Positions 7,394 to 17,301 of a stretch of 64,000 nt of DNA are shown here, piece by piece (the first letter of the stretch is position 1; every line of letters starts with the position of its first letter). The notes under the pieces were generated by a model. It was not told where the DNA came from. It did not search any database and worked only from the letters and a program-made list of their open reading frames with translations. A program made the position numbers and the translations under genes. Source of the DNA: an uncultured Pseudanabaenaceae cyanobacterium (lineage in GTDB: Bacteria > Cyanobacteriota > Cyanobacteriia > Pseudanabaenales > Pseudanabaenaceae); assembly GCA_937927915.1 (NCBI GenBank), contig CALGKB010000008.1:61887-125886 (forward strand), in the 5' to 3' direction.

Positions 7394-8416
7394 ATGATGT
7401 TAATGTCTCTCACTGCCTTTCTACCCCATTTACGGACCCTGCGGGATAGCTTGCTCCGTCACCTCCACCAGTTCCAGGGACAGCGGGTGATGGTAGTGGG
7501 GGATTTAACTTTGGATGAATTTATGACGGGGGCAGTGGAGCGGGTGTCCAGGGAAGCGCCCGTGTTGATCCTACGCCATGAGCATACGCGCCAGGTGCCA
7601 GGGGGAGGGGCAAACGCTATCTACAATCTCGCTAAGTTGGGGGGGCAGGTTCTAGCGGTGGGCATTGTGGGGGATGATGAACAAGGTAGGGTTTTATGTC
7701 GTATCTTGGAGGCAGCAGGCATTGATACCAGGGGTGTAATTGTCGACCCCGATCGTCCTACGGTGACCAAAACCCGCATTGCCGGGCACAGCCGCCAGTC
7801 CGTCACCCAGCAGATTGTCAGAATCGATCGTAAATCCGATGCACGACCCAAAGCAGAGATAGAAGCAAGATTGGCGGGGGTAATTCGTTCCTGCATAGAC
7901 GATGTGCAGGTAGTGGTGTGTTCTGACTACAACGAGGGAGTTTTCATGCCAGAGGTGATTAGGGCAGCTCTCTATCATCCCCTGACGGTGGTAGATGCCC
8001 AGCAGGGTTTGCAGCGTTATCGGGGGGCGACTATTTTTACTCCCAACATTCCGGAAGCAGAACGGGCAGTGGGCTATAGCGTGACCGGTAATTTGCGACA
8101 GGTGGCTGATGATTTGTTGCAGTTAACCGAGGCAAAGCAGATATTGATTACCAGGGGGGAGGAGGGTATGAGCTTGTTTGACCGCGACAGGGAATTTCAT
8201 ATTCCTGCCTTTAATCGCACGGAGGTTTTTGATGTCACAGGGGCAGGGGATACGGTAGTAGCGGCTTTAACACTCACCTTGGCAGCGGGGGGTAGTTTCC
8301 TAGAAGGGGCAATTTTGGGCAATTTAGCGGCTAGTATTGTCGTCCGTCAGTTTGGTACTTCTACCACCACCGTCCCAGAGATGGAAGAGGCTTTGCTGCA
8401 GTTGTTGGAGGAGTGA
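7394..8416 (+). CDS. rfaE1: PfkB-family sugar kinase, heptose-7-phosphate kinase (RfaE/HldE kinase domain) type
   Basis: This 340-residue ribokinase-fold enzyme should phosphorylate a sugar phosphate with ATP. Two PfkB signatures are clear: the sugar-binding VPGGGANAIYNLAKLGG and the ATP/anion-hole DVTGAGDTVVAALTL with its catalytic Asp. The N-terminal VERVSREAPVLIL segment matches the HldE kinase domain, which makes heptose 1,7-bisphosphate for lipopolysaccharide. The nucleotidyltransferase domain of bifunctional HldE is missing. Substrate is inferred from that resemblance. It lies five bases after the TPR gene and five before trhO. Confidence 0.8.
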   Translation: MMLMSLTAFLPHLRTLRDSLLRHLHQFQGQRVMVVGDLTLDEFMTGAVERVSREAPVLILRHEHTRQVPGGGANAIYNLAKLGGQVLAVGIVGDDEQGRVLCRILEAAGIDTRGVIVDPDRPTVTKTRIAGHSRQSVTQQIVRIDRKSDARPKAEIEARLAGVIRSCIDDVQVVVCSDYNEGVFMPEVIRAALYHPLTVVDAQQGLQRYRGATIFTPNIPEAERAVGYSVTGNLRQVADDLLQLTEAKQILITRGEEGMSLFDRDREFHIPAFNRTEVFDVTGAGDTVVAALTLTLAAGGSFLEGAILGNLAASIVVRQFGTSTTTVPEMEEALLQLLEE

Positions 8417-8421
8417 GGTAG

Positions 8422-9144
8422 ATGACAAAACCGATCGTTGTTTCCACTTTTTATCACTTTGCGCATTTGCCTGACTATCAACTATGGCAGCCTAAACTAA
8501 AGGCACTGTGTGATGCTTGGCAATTGCGGGGGACAATTTTACTAGCAGCAGAAGGCATAAATGCCACGATCGCTGGGAGCAGAGAAGGAATAGACATCGT
8601 AGTTAATTTTATTAAAGCTGACCCCCGCTTTCAGACTATGGAGACCAAAGAGGGGAGGACAGATATTATTCCCTTTGGCAGAATGAAGGTAAGACTGAAA
8701 AAAGAGATTATCAAGTTGGGTATTGCAGGGCTTGATCCCTTGGGGGAGGGGGGCGAATATGTAGATGCCAAGGATTGGAATGATTTAATTTCAGACCCTG
8801 ATGTTTTGTTGATTGATACCCGCAATGAATATGAAGTGGAAATGGGCACATTTGTGGGAGCGATCGATCCTCATTTAGATAGCTTTGGCGAATTTCCCCA
8901 GTATGTAGAAACCCATGTCCAACCCTATCCTCCTAAAAAGATAGCTATGTTTTGTACCGGTGGAATTCGCTGTGAAAAAGCCAGTGCCTATATGAAACAA
9001 AAAGGCTTTAGAGAAGTTTATCAACTGAAAGGCGGCATTTTGAAGTATTTGGAAGTAATTCCCCCCGATCGGAGTTTATGGCGGGGTAAGTGCTTTGTCT
9101 TTGATGAGCGGGTAGCAGTGGATCACAGTGATTTTCAGTTCTAA
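8422..9144 (+). CDS. trhO: tRNA uridine(34) hydroxylase (rhodanese family, TrhO/YceA)
   Basis: This 240-residue protein matches the TrhO family, which hydroxylates wobble uridine 34 of some tRNAs using oxygen. It has the N-terminal acylphosphatase-like domain ([16 protein letters not shown]), the linker [12 protein letters not shown], and a rhodanese domain with the active cysteine at about residue 178 in [10 protein letters not shown]. The ATG at 8422 has GAGGTAG just upstream. It is third in the TPR-kinase-trhO operon and convergent, by 17 bases, with the FkbM-GT41 gene. Confidence 0.9.
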   Translation: MTKPIVVSTFYHFAHLPDYQLWQPKLKALCDAWQLRGTILLAAEGINATIAGSREGIDIVVNFIKADPRFQTMETKEGRTDIIPFGRMKVRLKKEIIKLGIAGLDPLGEGGEYVDAKDWNDLISDPDVLLIDTRNEYEVEMGTFVGAIDPHLDSFGEFPQYVETHVQPYPPKKIAMFCTGGIRCEKASAYMKQKGFREVYQLKGGILKYLEVIPPDRSLWRGKCFVFDERVAVDHSDFQF

Positions 9145-9161
9145 GGACAACTAAGCCACCC

Positions 9162-12026
9162 TCATTCATTATTTTTATAGCTTTTGATCAAATCCATATA
9201 AACTTTCTCCAGTTTCTGAGCAAAGGACTCAGTATCTCTAAAGCAAGGATTAGCCATCGCCCTAGTGACTCTAGATTTATAATCATCACGCAGATTTTTA
9301 TCATTTCCCAAAGCTGTAGCTAAAGTAATGTAGTCTTCTACACTTGTAGTCACCAAATTATCCAATCCAATTTCCTGTAATAATGCCCCCGCCTGAGCGT
9401 TACTTAAGTATTTCCCTTTCAGGGCAACAACTGGTATGCCAGCATCTAAAGGATCAAGGACCGAGAAAGCACCAGTGTAAGGAAATGAGTCGAGGTAAAT
9501 ATCTACAACTTCCTGTAGAAAAGCTATTAGTGCCCTTCTATCAGGAAACCTTTCCTTTATAAAAATTATCCTACTCCTTTCGACTGCCTCCTCCTCCGCT
9601 AATTGTAGAAAGTTCTTTTGGTAACTAATCCTTGCTGTCTCACTATTTATCCATCCCGAGAAAAATGGGTAGGCAACAAAGTAGGAGTTAGGACAACTTT
9701 TCAAAATAGCCATCCAAGCCTTACGCGCGGCAGGAGAAGATTTCACAGTATTAGCCCCAGAAGCATAAACAATAGCATCGGTGGGTATACCCAAGTCAAG
9801 TCTGTGACAAGATTGGCGACTATTACCTTCTTTTTCAGAAGGAGGTTGACTGAAGCATAAGCCAGAACCGGCAATAGTAACTAACTGTTCAGTGTATTCT
9901 GACATGTCCGAATTTTCTTCAGCCAATCTTCCCGACAAAAAGTAATCAATGCTAGATATACCAGTGGATACAGGGGACAAAGGAGTAGCAACTTGAACCC
10001 TAGCAAGTCTGTAGTGGGATAACTTAGACACAGCTCTTTGATAGGCAAATGTAATGTTGGAACCGATCACTAGTATATCCAGATCATCCGAGCGGATTAA
10101 CTGAGCAGCCCCTTCAAGTTCTGTCGGCAACCTTCTACAAAAATCAATTCCTTGTACATCGTCAATATCATGTCCGTACAAATATACCTGAAACTTCTGT
10201 CTATCCAACTTTTCAACATAGGGTAGTGCGGCAGAAAAATTCGCATCTCTGTTTGAGTTAACTAATAGACCAATGCGAATCTTATCTCTGTTGTCTGATG
10301 TACTCGTAAAATCATAACTTAGGCTAGCTTTCTCAGAAAGAAGCAACTTTCTTACCATTTGAGAAATATAGCATCGCAGGTTACGATGACTAGACTGATT
10401 TTGGTAAAGATTAAGATACAAGAAATTAGATAAAAACTGCGGCAATAGAGTTAAGTAGTCAGACTTATTCTGATCTATACATTCTGCAAGTATCTTTAGC
10501 CTTGCCTCTACTAAAGATTTGTATTTATCATCTTCTTCTGGATAGGTGGCGAAAGCAAAATTGTAGTTTAAGTAGGTGCTAATATAGTAGTCCAAGAAAT
10601 AACCAGTCACATTAAAACGATCGAAAGGAATTTCTAACTCATGGGGCATTTTGTATAGTCTCAATGCTAGTAACAACTGCATCAATCCACTATGTTGAGA
10701 ATTATCTAGAAGATAATTACACCTCTCTACCATCCTAGCTACTACTATATTCTCAGATTCTTCCAGAGGGATTCTGAAAAAGCTCTGACATAATGACAAG
10801 CAGTCCACCATTGGTCGTAGGAAGTGGGGAAACAACTGCATTACAGCTTCATCATCTAAATTAACTATAAACTTTGCTGAATTTCGCCTGACATTCCGAA
10901 ATAATTCTAACAATTTGTCATAGCCTGCTTCATTGTTGGCAATAGAACACTTACAGAGTAAATTATACAAACTACCGCATAAGAAATTTGACCAAGCAAA
11001 ATGATGGTATTGATTACTGATATCAAGCAAACTGACAAGTTCAGCTAATTTTTCTATTGCTTCTGTGTATTGATCTACCCGATCATTGTTAACAACATCA
11101 TTAACAAATGCACAAATTTCTCCCCTTAGTTTGTCTTCTGGACTCAAGCTTACTTCAGCAGCTTTTGGTTTTATAGCCTCCAGTATTTTTTCTTTATATT
11201 CACCAGCATAGGTTGTACCATACACCCGATCGTGAACTAGCAAAGCATGACCTGCTAAATCCCAAGCATTATAGGCAGCGTGAGCAATTGTAGCAAGAGC
11301 AAGTAATTTTCTAGAAGGTAGCCTATAAAGCCGATCGTAGGCAGGAATATAAACGAAATCAGACCATACTTCTTGATGAAAAGCACCTAATTCGCCAAAA
11401 GTAAAAGGTAAGCAAGTACGACCACCTTTTTGTTCACTATGGTGATAGTAAAAACCACAACTGCGAAGGAATACATCTACATCGCCAAAAAGAGGCTGGC
11501 TTTGATATAAGTCAACAAAACATACTTCGGTATGAACTGTAACAACATTCTTGAGTAAGACTTGAGAATTTCTCAATATTTCTAGCTCAAAGCCCTGAGT
11601 ATCCAAGTAAAGGTAGTCAGTATCTCCTAAGTTAATATCGTCAAGTCTAATTGTCTGGACTGTCTCTACAGACTTGATATCAAACTCCCCTGGTATTGTT
11701 TCTATATAATGATGAATAGCATAGTTAGGCGGTATGATCGAAGAATTCAGACATTCGTTTAGGTTATGGAACACTCTAATTCTGCCATCGCCAACTGCAT
11801 AAGGCAAATACTTATAGCATTCCAATCCCATCACTTTGTTACGTTCTTCTGCTATTTGTTGCAACTTAGCAAATTCTTGCGGATTTGCTTCAAATCCGAC
11901 TAAACTACCTAGCCTTTGCTCAAGTAAAGAATAGAATCTTTCAATTCCTTCTATCCAAGAACAACCTACAGCAACAACTTTAACTACTGGAGTATTCTCC
12001 CCCAAAATTGTTCTAATATCAAACAT
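9162..12026 (-). CDS. FkbM methyltransferase fused to a GT41 (SPINDLY/O-GlcNAc-transferase-like) glycosyltransferase
   Basis: This 954-residue two-part protein has an FkbM-type SAM methyltransferase at about residues 1-240 (VVKVVAVGCSWIEG, SAM-pocket acidic GFEANP, LDTQGFELEIL). A helical region (about 300-560) follows without clear TPRs. From about 578 to the end it is a GT41-like GT-B unit: DKIRIGLLVNSNRD, ARVQVATPLSPVSTG, IDYFLSG, then the UDP-sugar half VDIYLDSFPYTGAFSVLDPL and DAGIPVVALKG. GT41 enzymes glycosylate Ser/Thr or Asn in the cytoplasm. ATG 12026 is preferred (GGGGGATTGAAT upstream); ATG 12065 is possible. It overlaps the preceding methyltransferase stop region. The DNA is visibly AT-richer than the flanks. 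Confidence 0.82.
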   Translation of the reverse strand: MFDIRTILGENTPVVKVVAVGCSWIEGIERFYSLLEQRLGSLVGFEANPQEFAKLQQIAEERNKVMGLECYKYLPYAVGDGRIRVFHNLNECLNSSIIPPNYAIHHYIETIPGEFDIKSVETVQTIRLDDINLGDTDYLYLDTQGFELEILRNSQVLLKNVVTVHTEVCFVDLYQSQPLFGDVDVFLRSCGFYYHHSEQKGGRTCLPFTFGELGAFHQEVWSDFVYIPAYDRLYRLPSRKLLALATIAHAAYNAWDLAGHALLVHDRVYGTTYAGEYKEKILEAIKPKAAEVSLSPEDKLRGEICAFVNDVVNNDRVDQYTEAIEKLAELVSLLDISNQYHHFAWSNFLCGSLYNLLCKCSIANNEAGYDKLLELFRNVRRNSAKFIVNLDDEAVMQLFPHFLRPMVDCLSLCQSFFRIPLEESENIVVARMVERCNYLLDNSQHSGLMQLLLALRLYKMPHELEIPFDRFNVTGYFLDYYISTYLNYNFAFATYPEEDDKYKSLVEARLKILAECIDQNKSDYLTLLPQFLSNFLYLNLYQNQSSHRNLRCYISQMVRKLLLSEKASLSYDFTSTSDNRDKIRIGLLVNSNRDANFSAALPYVEKLDRQKFQVYLYGHDIDDVQGIDFCRRLPTELEGAAQLIRSDDLDILVIGSNITFAYQRAVSKLSHYRLARVQVATPLSPVSTGISSIDYFLSGRLAEENSDMSEYTEQLVTIAGSGLCFSQPPSEKEGNSRQSCHRLDLGIPTDAIVYASGANTVKSSPAARKAWMAILKSCPNSYFVAYPFFSGWINSETARISYQKNFLQLAEEEAVERSRIIFIKERFPDRRALIAFLQEVVDIYLDSFPYTGAFSVLDPLDAGIPVVALKGKYLSNAQAGALLQEIGLDNLVTTSVEDYITLATALGNDKNLRDDYKSRVTRAMANPCFRDTESFAQKLEKVYMDLIKSYKNNE

Positions 12027-12564
12027 ATTCAATCCCCCATCCTTGCTTTTTAGAAGCCATGACATTAAGACTTATTAGCTCTCCACGAATGCAATAATTA
12101 GAACAATCATTAAAAAAGTTAAACCTTTCTACCCGCTGCACTTCTATAAACCCGGCTGTTGCCAGATAGTAGCCCATAATTTGATAGTCAAATCCAACTT
12201 TATGAACATCATATATGTTTGACTGCCCACCGTAGATAATAGACATTATGTGTAACTTTTCTTGTAATGTCACATCGGGTCTAGTGTAGAGCCAGCAGAG
12301 TTTATCCAAATCAGGTACGCTTAGGTATATAGTTCCCCCAGGCTTAAGGACTCGATGCCATTCCTTGAGGACCTTGATAACTTCGCCTCCTATTCCATGG
12401 TAAAAATGTTCTAGTACATGACTAGCATAGATTGCGTCGCAACAACCACTCGGAAAGTCCCGTAAATCAGCAGCATCCGCCACAAAATCTACCTCTGGTC
12501 TTGGTTCTATGTCTAATATCTTCCAATCCTGATGCTTTTCCTTCCCGCCTATGTGCAGCTTCAT
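12019..12564 (-). CDS. Class I SAM-dependent methyltransferase
   Basis: A 181-residue protein of the Methyltransf_11 type. It starts KLHIGGKEKHQDWKILDIEP, a variant in which the usual glycine-rich motif I is reduced. The acidic SAM residue is in ADAADLRDF, motif IV in AIYASHVLEH, and the post-motif LKPGGTIYLSVPDL is clear. The same architecture is common beside glycosyltransferases in surface-glycan clusters. Its ATG overlaps the TGA of the 1546-residue gene (ATGA), and its 3' end overlaps the FkbM-GT41 start, so the three genes are translationally coupled. The substrate may be a sugar, but that is inference. Confidence 0.82.
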   Translation of the reverse strand: MKLHIGGKEKHQDWKILDIEPRPEVDFVADAADLRDFPSGCCDAIYASHVLEHFYHGIGGEVIKVLKEWHRVLKPGGTIYLSVPDLDKLCWLYTRPDVTLQEKLHIMSIIYGGQSNIYDVHKVGFDYQIMGYYLATAGFIEVQRVERFNFFNDCSNYCIRGELISLNVMASKKQGWGIEYV

Positions 12565-15500
12565 TTCTTCTCTTCTCCATAAACTTCTTTGATGTAGAGG
12601 TTTGTTACTAGGTCAAGCATGTCTTGGGCAAATTTCCTGGGGTTCCATAAGGGAGATAAAGTGTCTTGCTCTCTTGCTTTTTTCATATGCTCATGCACTG
12701 ATAATCTTAAATCCCGATCGGTTCCATATCTGACACCCCACTCAATGTACTCTTCCCAAGAGTAGCCAATGCCAGTTTTGATACCTAGAGTTGAAAGGAA
12801 CGATAGCCCCATCCTACCAAATGCCGTATCTCCCACATGGGTAACTGCCGGTAAGCAGGCATACAGAGCTTCCATATTTTGTGTACCACCGTTGTATGGG
12901 TAAGAATCTAGGAATACATCTGCCACGTAATAGATTCCTCTGTGTTGTTCTTCTGTCTGAGTTTTAGCTACTACTAAAATACGCTTTGGATCAACTCCTT
13001 GTTCTTCGCATTCCCGTTGATAGATAGCTCTGATAGCTGCAATATCTCCCGTACCTTTTCTATACAAAACAGAACGTTCTACCCGCTTAAGTATACTGAC
13101 ATGAGCCTTAGCCGTTGCCACATTAAACTTCCGAGCGGATGGTGTGTAAAGATAAATTACAGTATCTTCATCTACCTGCAAAGTTCGCCTTAACTCCTCC
13201 CTGTTAAGTGGCACGTGGGCTAGGTAACCAATTGACATATGGGAATCAGGCATACGTACTAGTTTCTCAGTGTAGCACTCTTCTACGCCTGGGGGATGTG
13301 TATGCCAATCACCTATAAAGTAGTTCTCTTCCGAAGTGAAAGGAGCGTCAAAACCCAGCCAACTACACCGCACAGGGGCTAGATAGGAATTTAGCAGGTA
13401 TAGGTGTTGCGGAGCAGTAACAGAATCAAGCTCAATCAAAACATCAATCTCATCCTTAACGATCTCTTCACAAACTTCATATATAGCTCTTGCTTTAGTG
13501 GAAGGGTTAAAGAACTTAGCTGCTACAGCTTCAAATTGTTGAGTACGACTATCCTTATCCTTGATTTTATCGCTGGAATAAAGATTAACTGTTGTAAGAC
13601 ATGATAGTTCTGCAATGGCATCAAAACTACACCAACCCACAGAGTGTCTGCGGAAATAAGGCGAAACAATACCAATTTTTAGACTGCGATCAAGCGTCTT
13701 AGATTCCCTCTGTTTGTCTATTCTTACTTGCAGTCTCTGTTTGCAGCTATCCCGATCGATATGCGGCAAAAACATTTTCTCCGTGTATAGTTTGCCAACT
13801 TTCTTAGCTAGATTACAGTTTAGAACTCTGTCATCTCTGACGTCTTGCATATTGAAAATAATACTGACATACAACCATGAAATTTCAGAGGGAGGCAAAT
13901 TACCTACTTTCTCTTCATCTTGCACCAACTTATCTAACTCTTGTAATTGTCTTAGAAGTGTTTCATCCTGATTGAGACCAGCATGAAGCAGAGCACTCAT
14001 AAGTGCCATAGTTGTCTCCACAAGAGCACGATCGCGACAGAGACGAGCAAAGCGCCAAGCTGCCTGTCTCCATTTCAGCCACGCATCATCACGTCCAAAG
14101 TGATTAGCTAGTTTGTTGTAGGCATTGCATATCTGACTATGAGCAGTTACATTATACGGACTGATGCTTACAGCTTTCTCCAGATGCTCTATACCTTGGT
14201 CTATGTAGTTTAGTTCCACCAAAGTCTTACCTAGTTCCAAATGATATTCCGGGTTATCAGGTTGCAATTGCACCAGCTTTTCCAAAGTCTGAATTGCTTC
14301 CTGGTTACGCTCTAGTTGCAAAAGTGTACGCGCTAGCTGCATCAACAAGACTTTGTTATCTGGCTGCAGTTCTACCGCACGGCTCAAAAACTTAAAAGCT
14401 TTTTCGTAGTTACCTCTTCCACTCTCAACTGCACCTAAGTCTAGATAGTTTTTAGCTCCTAATAAATCTGGTTGTAATTCTAGAGCTTGTTCCTTGTATC
14501 TTTCTGATTCCTCTAACTCACCCTTCTTCTTTAGGAGATTGCCCAACATCCAATATGCCTTCGCCTCTTTGGGGTTAATTGCAATAGCCTGTCTGTAAAG
14601 TTCTTCTGCCTTGTCGAGCTGTTCCACGCAGACATGGATTGTGCCCAAGTTAGCAATCACACTAGCATCATTAGGGTCTAACTCTAAAAACTTCCTGTAG
14701 CAGCGCTCTGCCATTGCTAGATCACCGTGTAGAAGGCATTGGTCTCCTACTTCCTTAAATTGTTTGATATATCCTTCTTTGTCCCACTTTTCTACTAATC
14801 CTTTGTAGAGAGGTACTAAATCATTCGTGAGGGACTCTGGACTGTAAGGATTGTTTGCCATAACTTGAGCAATTTTCTGGCTAAGCTGGTCTCTAAGTTG
14901 TGGGTCCTGAGCCAGTTTGATTGCCAGTTCCTTATACTCCTCTACTGTGGAGGTAACAAATTCCTCTAGCCCTAGATACCTCAGAATAGCAGCTCCTTGA
15001 CGAGTACGAAACTGCTTGCCATCTAGTTCTACGATCGGTATTCTAGCTTCTAACGCATCTGCAAGACTATGAGTTCCACTCATAGGAAAACTATCCAAGT
15101 AGATGTCGCAAATTTTCAGTAGTTCCACACAGTCGGCAGGGGAAGGTAAAGCACTACCTAAAATTAAAACCCGATCGGAAGAAATACCATATTCGGCAAA
15201 AATCCTAACAATAAAATCATTAAAGCTCACAACAGGACTGTAGTTGAACCAGGTACCTCCAAAGGGGTAAAGCACCAAGTAACTGTTAGGCAGGGCGGCT
15301 AAAATTTCTGCCCAAGTCCTTACCAATTTGGGTGTAAATTTGACGAAAGCAGTTCCAGAGGCGAAAATGATTGCATCTTCAGTAAATCCCAAATCCGATC
15401 GGTTGAAGTTCATGGTAGCACGCAAAGGTACCAGATCGCGGTAAGCAAATCTATAAATTGTTCCTGGTACTATTACTAGCTCTTCTCTGTAGTAATCTTG

Positions 15501-17201
15501 CGCAACATCTAGTACCTCGTCTAATGCGCCCGAAATGTAATAATCGATGTACTTACAACCTGTAGTACAGGGACTATTAGCAGAAGCTATTTGTACCCTA
15601 GCTAAACGATGACAGCATAGTTGATAAAGTTCGCCAGTAAAGAGGATGCTTATACAAATAATCAGAATATCTAAATCGTCATTACGAATGGTTCTTACTT
15701 TATCTAATAATTCACCCTGCAAAAGAATAACTTTATCCCATTTGTCTTGCAATCGTTCACAAATTTCTGGCTGAGCAGGATGAACTAAATAAACAAATAT
15801 CTCAAACTCACTCCTAGGTAGATAGCCCCAAAAGGGAAAAGATAATGATAGTTCTCCTCTATTCGAGAATGTTCCCAGAACACCTACTCTGATCTTAGTT
15901 CTACCAGAACCCCGCGGACCAATCAGATGTTCAAGAGGAATAGACTGAAGTCTAATTGACTCCTCTGTAATATCAGCCCACAAAGACATCAGACGCTTTA
16001 AGTTTTTTTCTACCATAAGGACAGTAAAATATAATGACGCAGCTTGTACCTTTTCTTTCGCTATCTGCAGCCATTGGGGGTTACTCTTGGATGTGAAGAA
16101 CAAATTGCGGAATACTGTTAAGATTTTAGTCTTGTAGTCGATATATTCTTCTGCATCATCATCCCGAAACCAAAGAAAGAATGGATCAATAAATTTATTC
16201 CAGTAAAACTCTAAAAACCAGTCTTTCAGAGGAATACTAACAAAGGGTACAACTCTATAGGGCAAATCATAAAGCCCCAATGCCAGCATAATCTGTAATT
16301 GTTTCCCCTCTAAATTCCCTTGAGCATAAAACTCGCTTTGTAACTTTTTGACAGCCTCTTGTTCTACGTCGGTGAGGGGGTATTGACTCAAATTAAACTG
16401 CAAAATTAAGCCGTAATAATGTGAAATCGCAGCCTGAAAACTAGATTCAAAGATATCGTTAGGCAGCTCTAACAAATACTGAATCGTAAAATCCCGAAGG
16501 AATTTAGCAACTTGTAGAATCTTATGGACACTGTCAGAGTCGCCTGCTTGTTCTCCCTTGTAGTAAATGTGCAACAGAAGATTAAAAGCGTTAAAAGAAA
16601 TGTTACATGGAGCTACCAGAGGAAAGGGGAGCAAGCAGCTAAACAAGGCAGACAAGGCTGTAGGTACATCCTCGGATGACACTGCTTCCTGCGCCCGATC
16701 GAGATGTGCCTGCCGTTCTTTGAAAACTAACCGCATGGTATAGTAAGGAATAAACCAGTAAGGGAACTGAATGTTTTGAGCAGTTTTGAAAGTTGGGTTC
16801 TGGTGCAAAGGACTATACAAAGCAATTCCTAGGCTTGCAGCAACAGGCTTCTCCTGCAGTTTTAACTCACACTGATGTAGATATTCCTGATCAACCGCAG
16901 GTAAGACCTGGTCTTGTTCAAGAACTTGGAGGAAAGAAGAAATAATTGTATGTAAAGGACGAATATGATTCTCAAAAAATTTTTCAAAATCCTCGTCGGG
17001 TAATGCCAACAGACTAGTAACCATCGCCCGCCTAATCTGCCTAATTAATTCTAACGAGGACTCGTAAGTGGCTAAACTCACTAAAGCTTTGAAGTAGACG
17101 TTGCCTTCTTGATCAATTCCCAGAACCTTAGATAAGTTTGCCAGGGCATCTGGCCAGTTACTTGATTTCGTGTACTGGAGTGCTAACTCTAAGTACTGCA
17201 T
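12561..17201 (-). CDS. Giant protein with two GT41 (SPINDLY-like) glycosyltransferase modules and a TPR block
   Basis: At 1546 residues the order is: helical N-region (1-430); GT41-like module 1 (about 435-805) with TKIRVGVLGTFSNRG, ARVQIASANSP, IDYYISG and DIYLDSFPMSGTHSLADAL; five or more TPRs (about 818-1017, e.g. AERCYRKFLELDPNDASVIA); a helical spacer; GT41 module 2 (about 1172-1540) with LKIGIVSPYFRRHSVGW, DVLIELDS and DVFLDSYPYNGGTQNMEALY. Module 2 is closer to classical O-GlcNAc transferase. Module 1 resembles the C-half of the FkbM-GT41 protein. The family uses UDP-sugars on cytoplasmic proteins. ATG 17201 has GAGG about nine bases upstream. First gene of the operon. Confidence 0.85.
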   Translation of the reverse strand: MQYLELALQYTKSSNWPDALANLSKVLGIDQEGNVYFKALVSLATYESSLELIRQIRRAMVTSLLALPDEDFEKFFENHIRPLHTIISSFLQVLEQDQVLPAVDQEYLHQCELKLQEKPVAASLGIALYSPLHQNPTFKTAQNIQFPYWFIPYYTMRLVFKERQAHLDRAQEAVSSEDVPTALSALFSCLLPFPLVAPCNISFNAFNLLLHIYYKGEQAGDSDSVHKILQVAKFLRDFTIQYLLELPNDIFESSFQAAISHYYGLILQFNLSQYPLTDVEQEAVKKLQSEFYAQGNLEGKQLQIMLALGLYDLPYRVVPFVSIPLKDWFLEFYWNKFIDPFFLWFRDDDAEEYIDYKTKILTVFRNLFFTSKSNPQWLQIAKEKVQAASLYFTVLMVEKNLKRLMSLWADITEESIRLQSIPLEHLIGPRGSGRTKIRVGVLGTFSNRGELSLSFPFWGYLPRSEFEIFVYLVHPAQPEICERLQDKWDKVILLQGELLDKVRTIRNDDLDILIICISILFTGELYQLCCHRLARVQIASANSPCTTGCKYIDYYISGALDEVLDVAQDYYREELVIVPGTIYRFAYRDLVPLRATMNFNRSDLGFTEDAIIFASGTAFVKFTPKLVRTWAEILAALPNSYLVLYPFGGTWFNYSPVVSFNDFIVRIFAEYGISSDRVLILGSALPSPADCVELLKICDIYLDSFPMSGTHSLADALEARIPIVELDGKQFRTRQGAAILRYLGLEEFVTSTVEEYKELAIKLAQDPQLRDQLSQKIAQVMANNPYSPESLTNDLVPLYKGLVEKWDKEGYIKQFKEVGDQCLLHGDLAMAERCYRKFLELDPNDASVIANLGTIHVCVEQLDKAEELYRQAIAINPKEAKAYWMLGNLLKKKGELEESERYKEQALELQPDLLGAKNYLDLGAVESGRGNYEKAFKFLSRAVELQPDNKVLLMQLARTLLQLERNQEAIQTLEKLVQLQPDNPEYHLELGKTLVELNYIDQGIEHLEKAVSISPYNVTAHSQICNAYNKLANHFGRDDAWLKWRQAAWRFARLCRDRALVETTMALMSALLHAGLNQDETLLRQLQELDKLVQDEEKVGNLPPSEISWLYVSIIFNMQDVRDDRVLNCNLAKKVGKLYTEKMFLPHIDRDSCKQRLQVRIDKQRESKTLDRSLKIGIVSPYFRRHSVGWCSFDAIAELSCLTTVNLYSSDKIKDKDSRTQQFEAVAAKFFNPSTKARAIYEVCEEIVKDEIDVLIELDSVTAPQHLYLLNSYLAPVRCSWLGFDAPFTSEENYFIGDWHTHPPGVEECYTEKLVRMPDSHMSIGYLAHVPLNREELRRTLQVDEDTVIYLYTPSARKFNVATAKAHVSILKRVERSVLYRKGTGDIAAIRAIYQRECEEQGVDPKRILVVAKTQTEEQHRGIYYVADVFLDSYPYNGGTQNMEALYACLPAVTHVGDTAFGRMGLSFLSTLGIKTGIGYSWEEYIEWGVRYGTDRDLRLSVHEHMKKAREQDTLSPLWNPRKFAQDMLDLVTNLYIKEVYGEEKK

Positions 17202-17239
17202 AAATGTCTACCTCAAGCTTTGTAATATCTTATCCCTAC

Positions 17240-17267
17240 ATTATATCATAAAAAAAGCTCCCTGCAA
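17240..17267 (-). promoter_or_regulatory. Promoter of the GT41/methyltransferase operon
   Basis: On the minus strand a perfect TATAAT (17240-17245) lies 16 bases downstream of TTGCAG (17262-17267), giving a start near 17233 and a leader of about 30 bases to ATG 17201. The -35 element falls in the loop of the terminator hairpin of the upstream RTX gene. Confidence 0.5.
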
Positions 17268-17273
17268 GGAGCT
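17250..17273 (-). terminator. Rho-independent terminator of the 432-residue RTX gene
   Basis: Minus strand: AGCTCC, loop TTGCAG, GGAGCT, then seven T. The six-base-pair stem with a T-tract follows the stop codon at 17302 by about 30 bases and separates the RTX gene from the GT41 operon. Confidence 0.8.
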
Positions 17274-17301
17274 ATGTGTTTTGTATCAATATGATGAAGC
17301 A

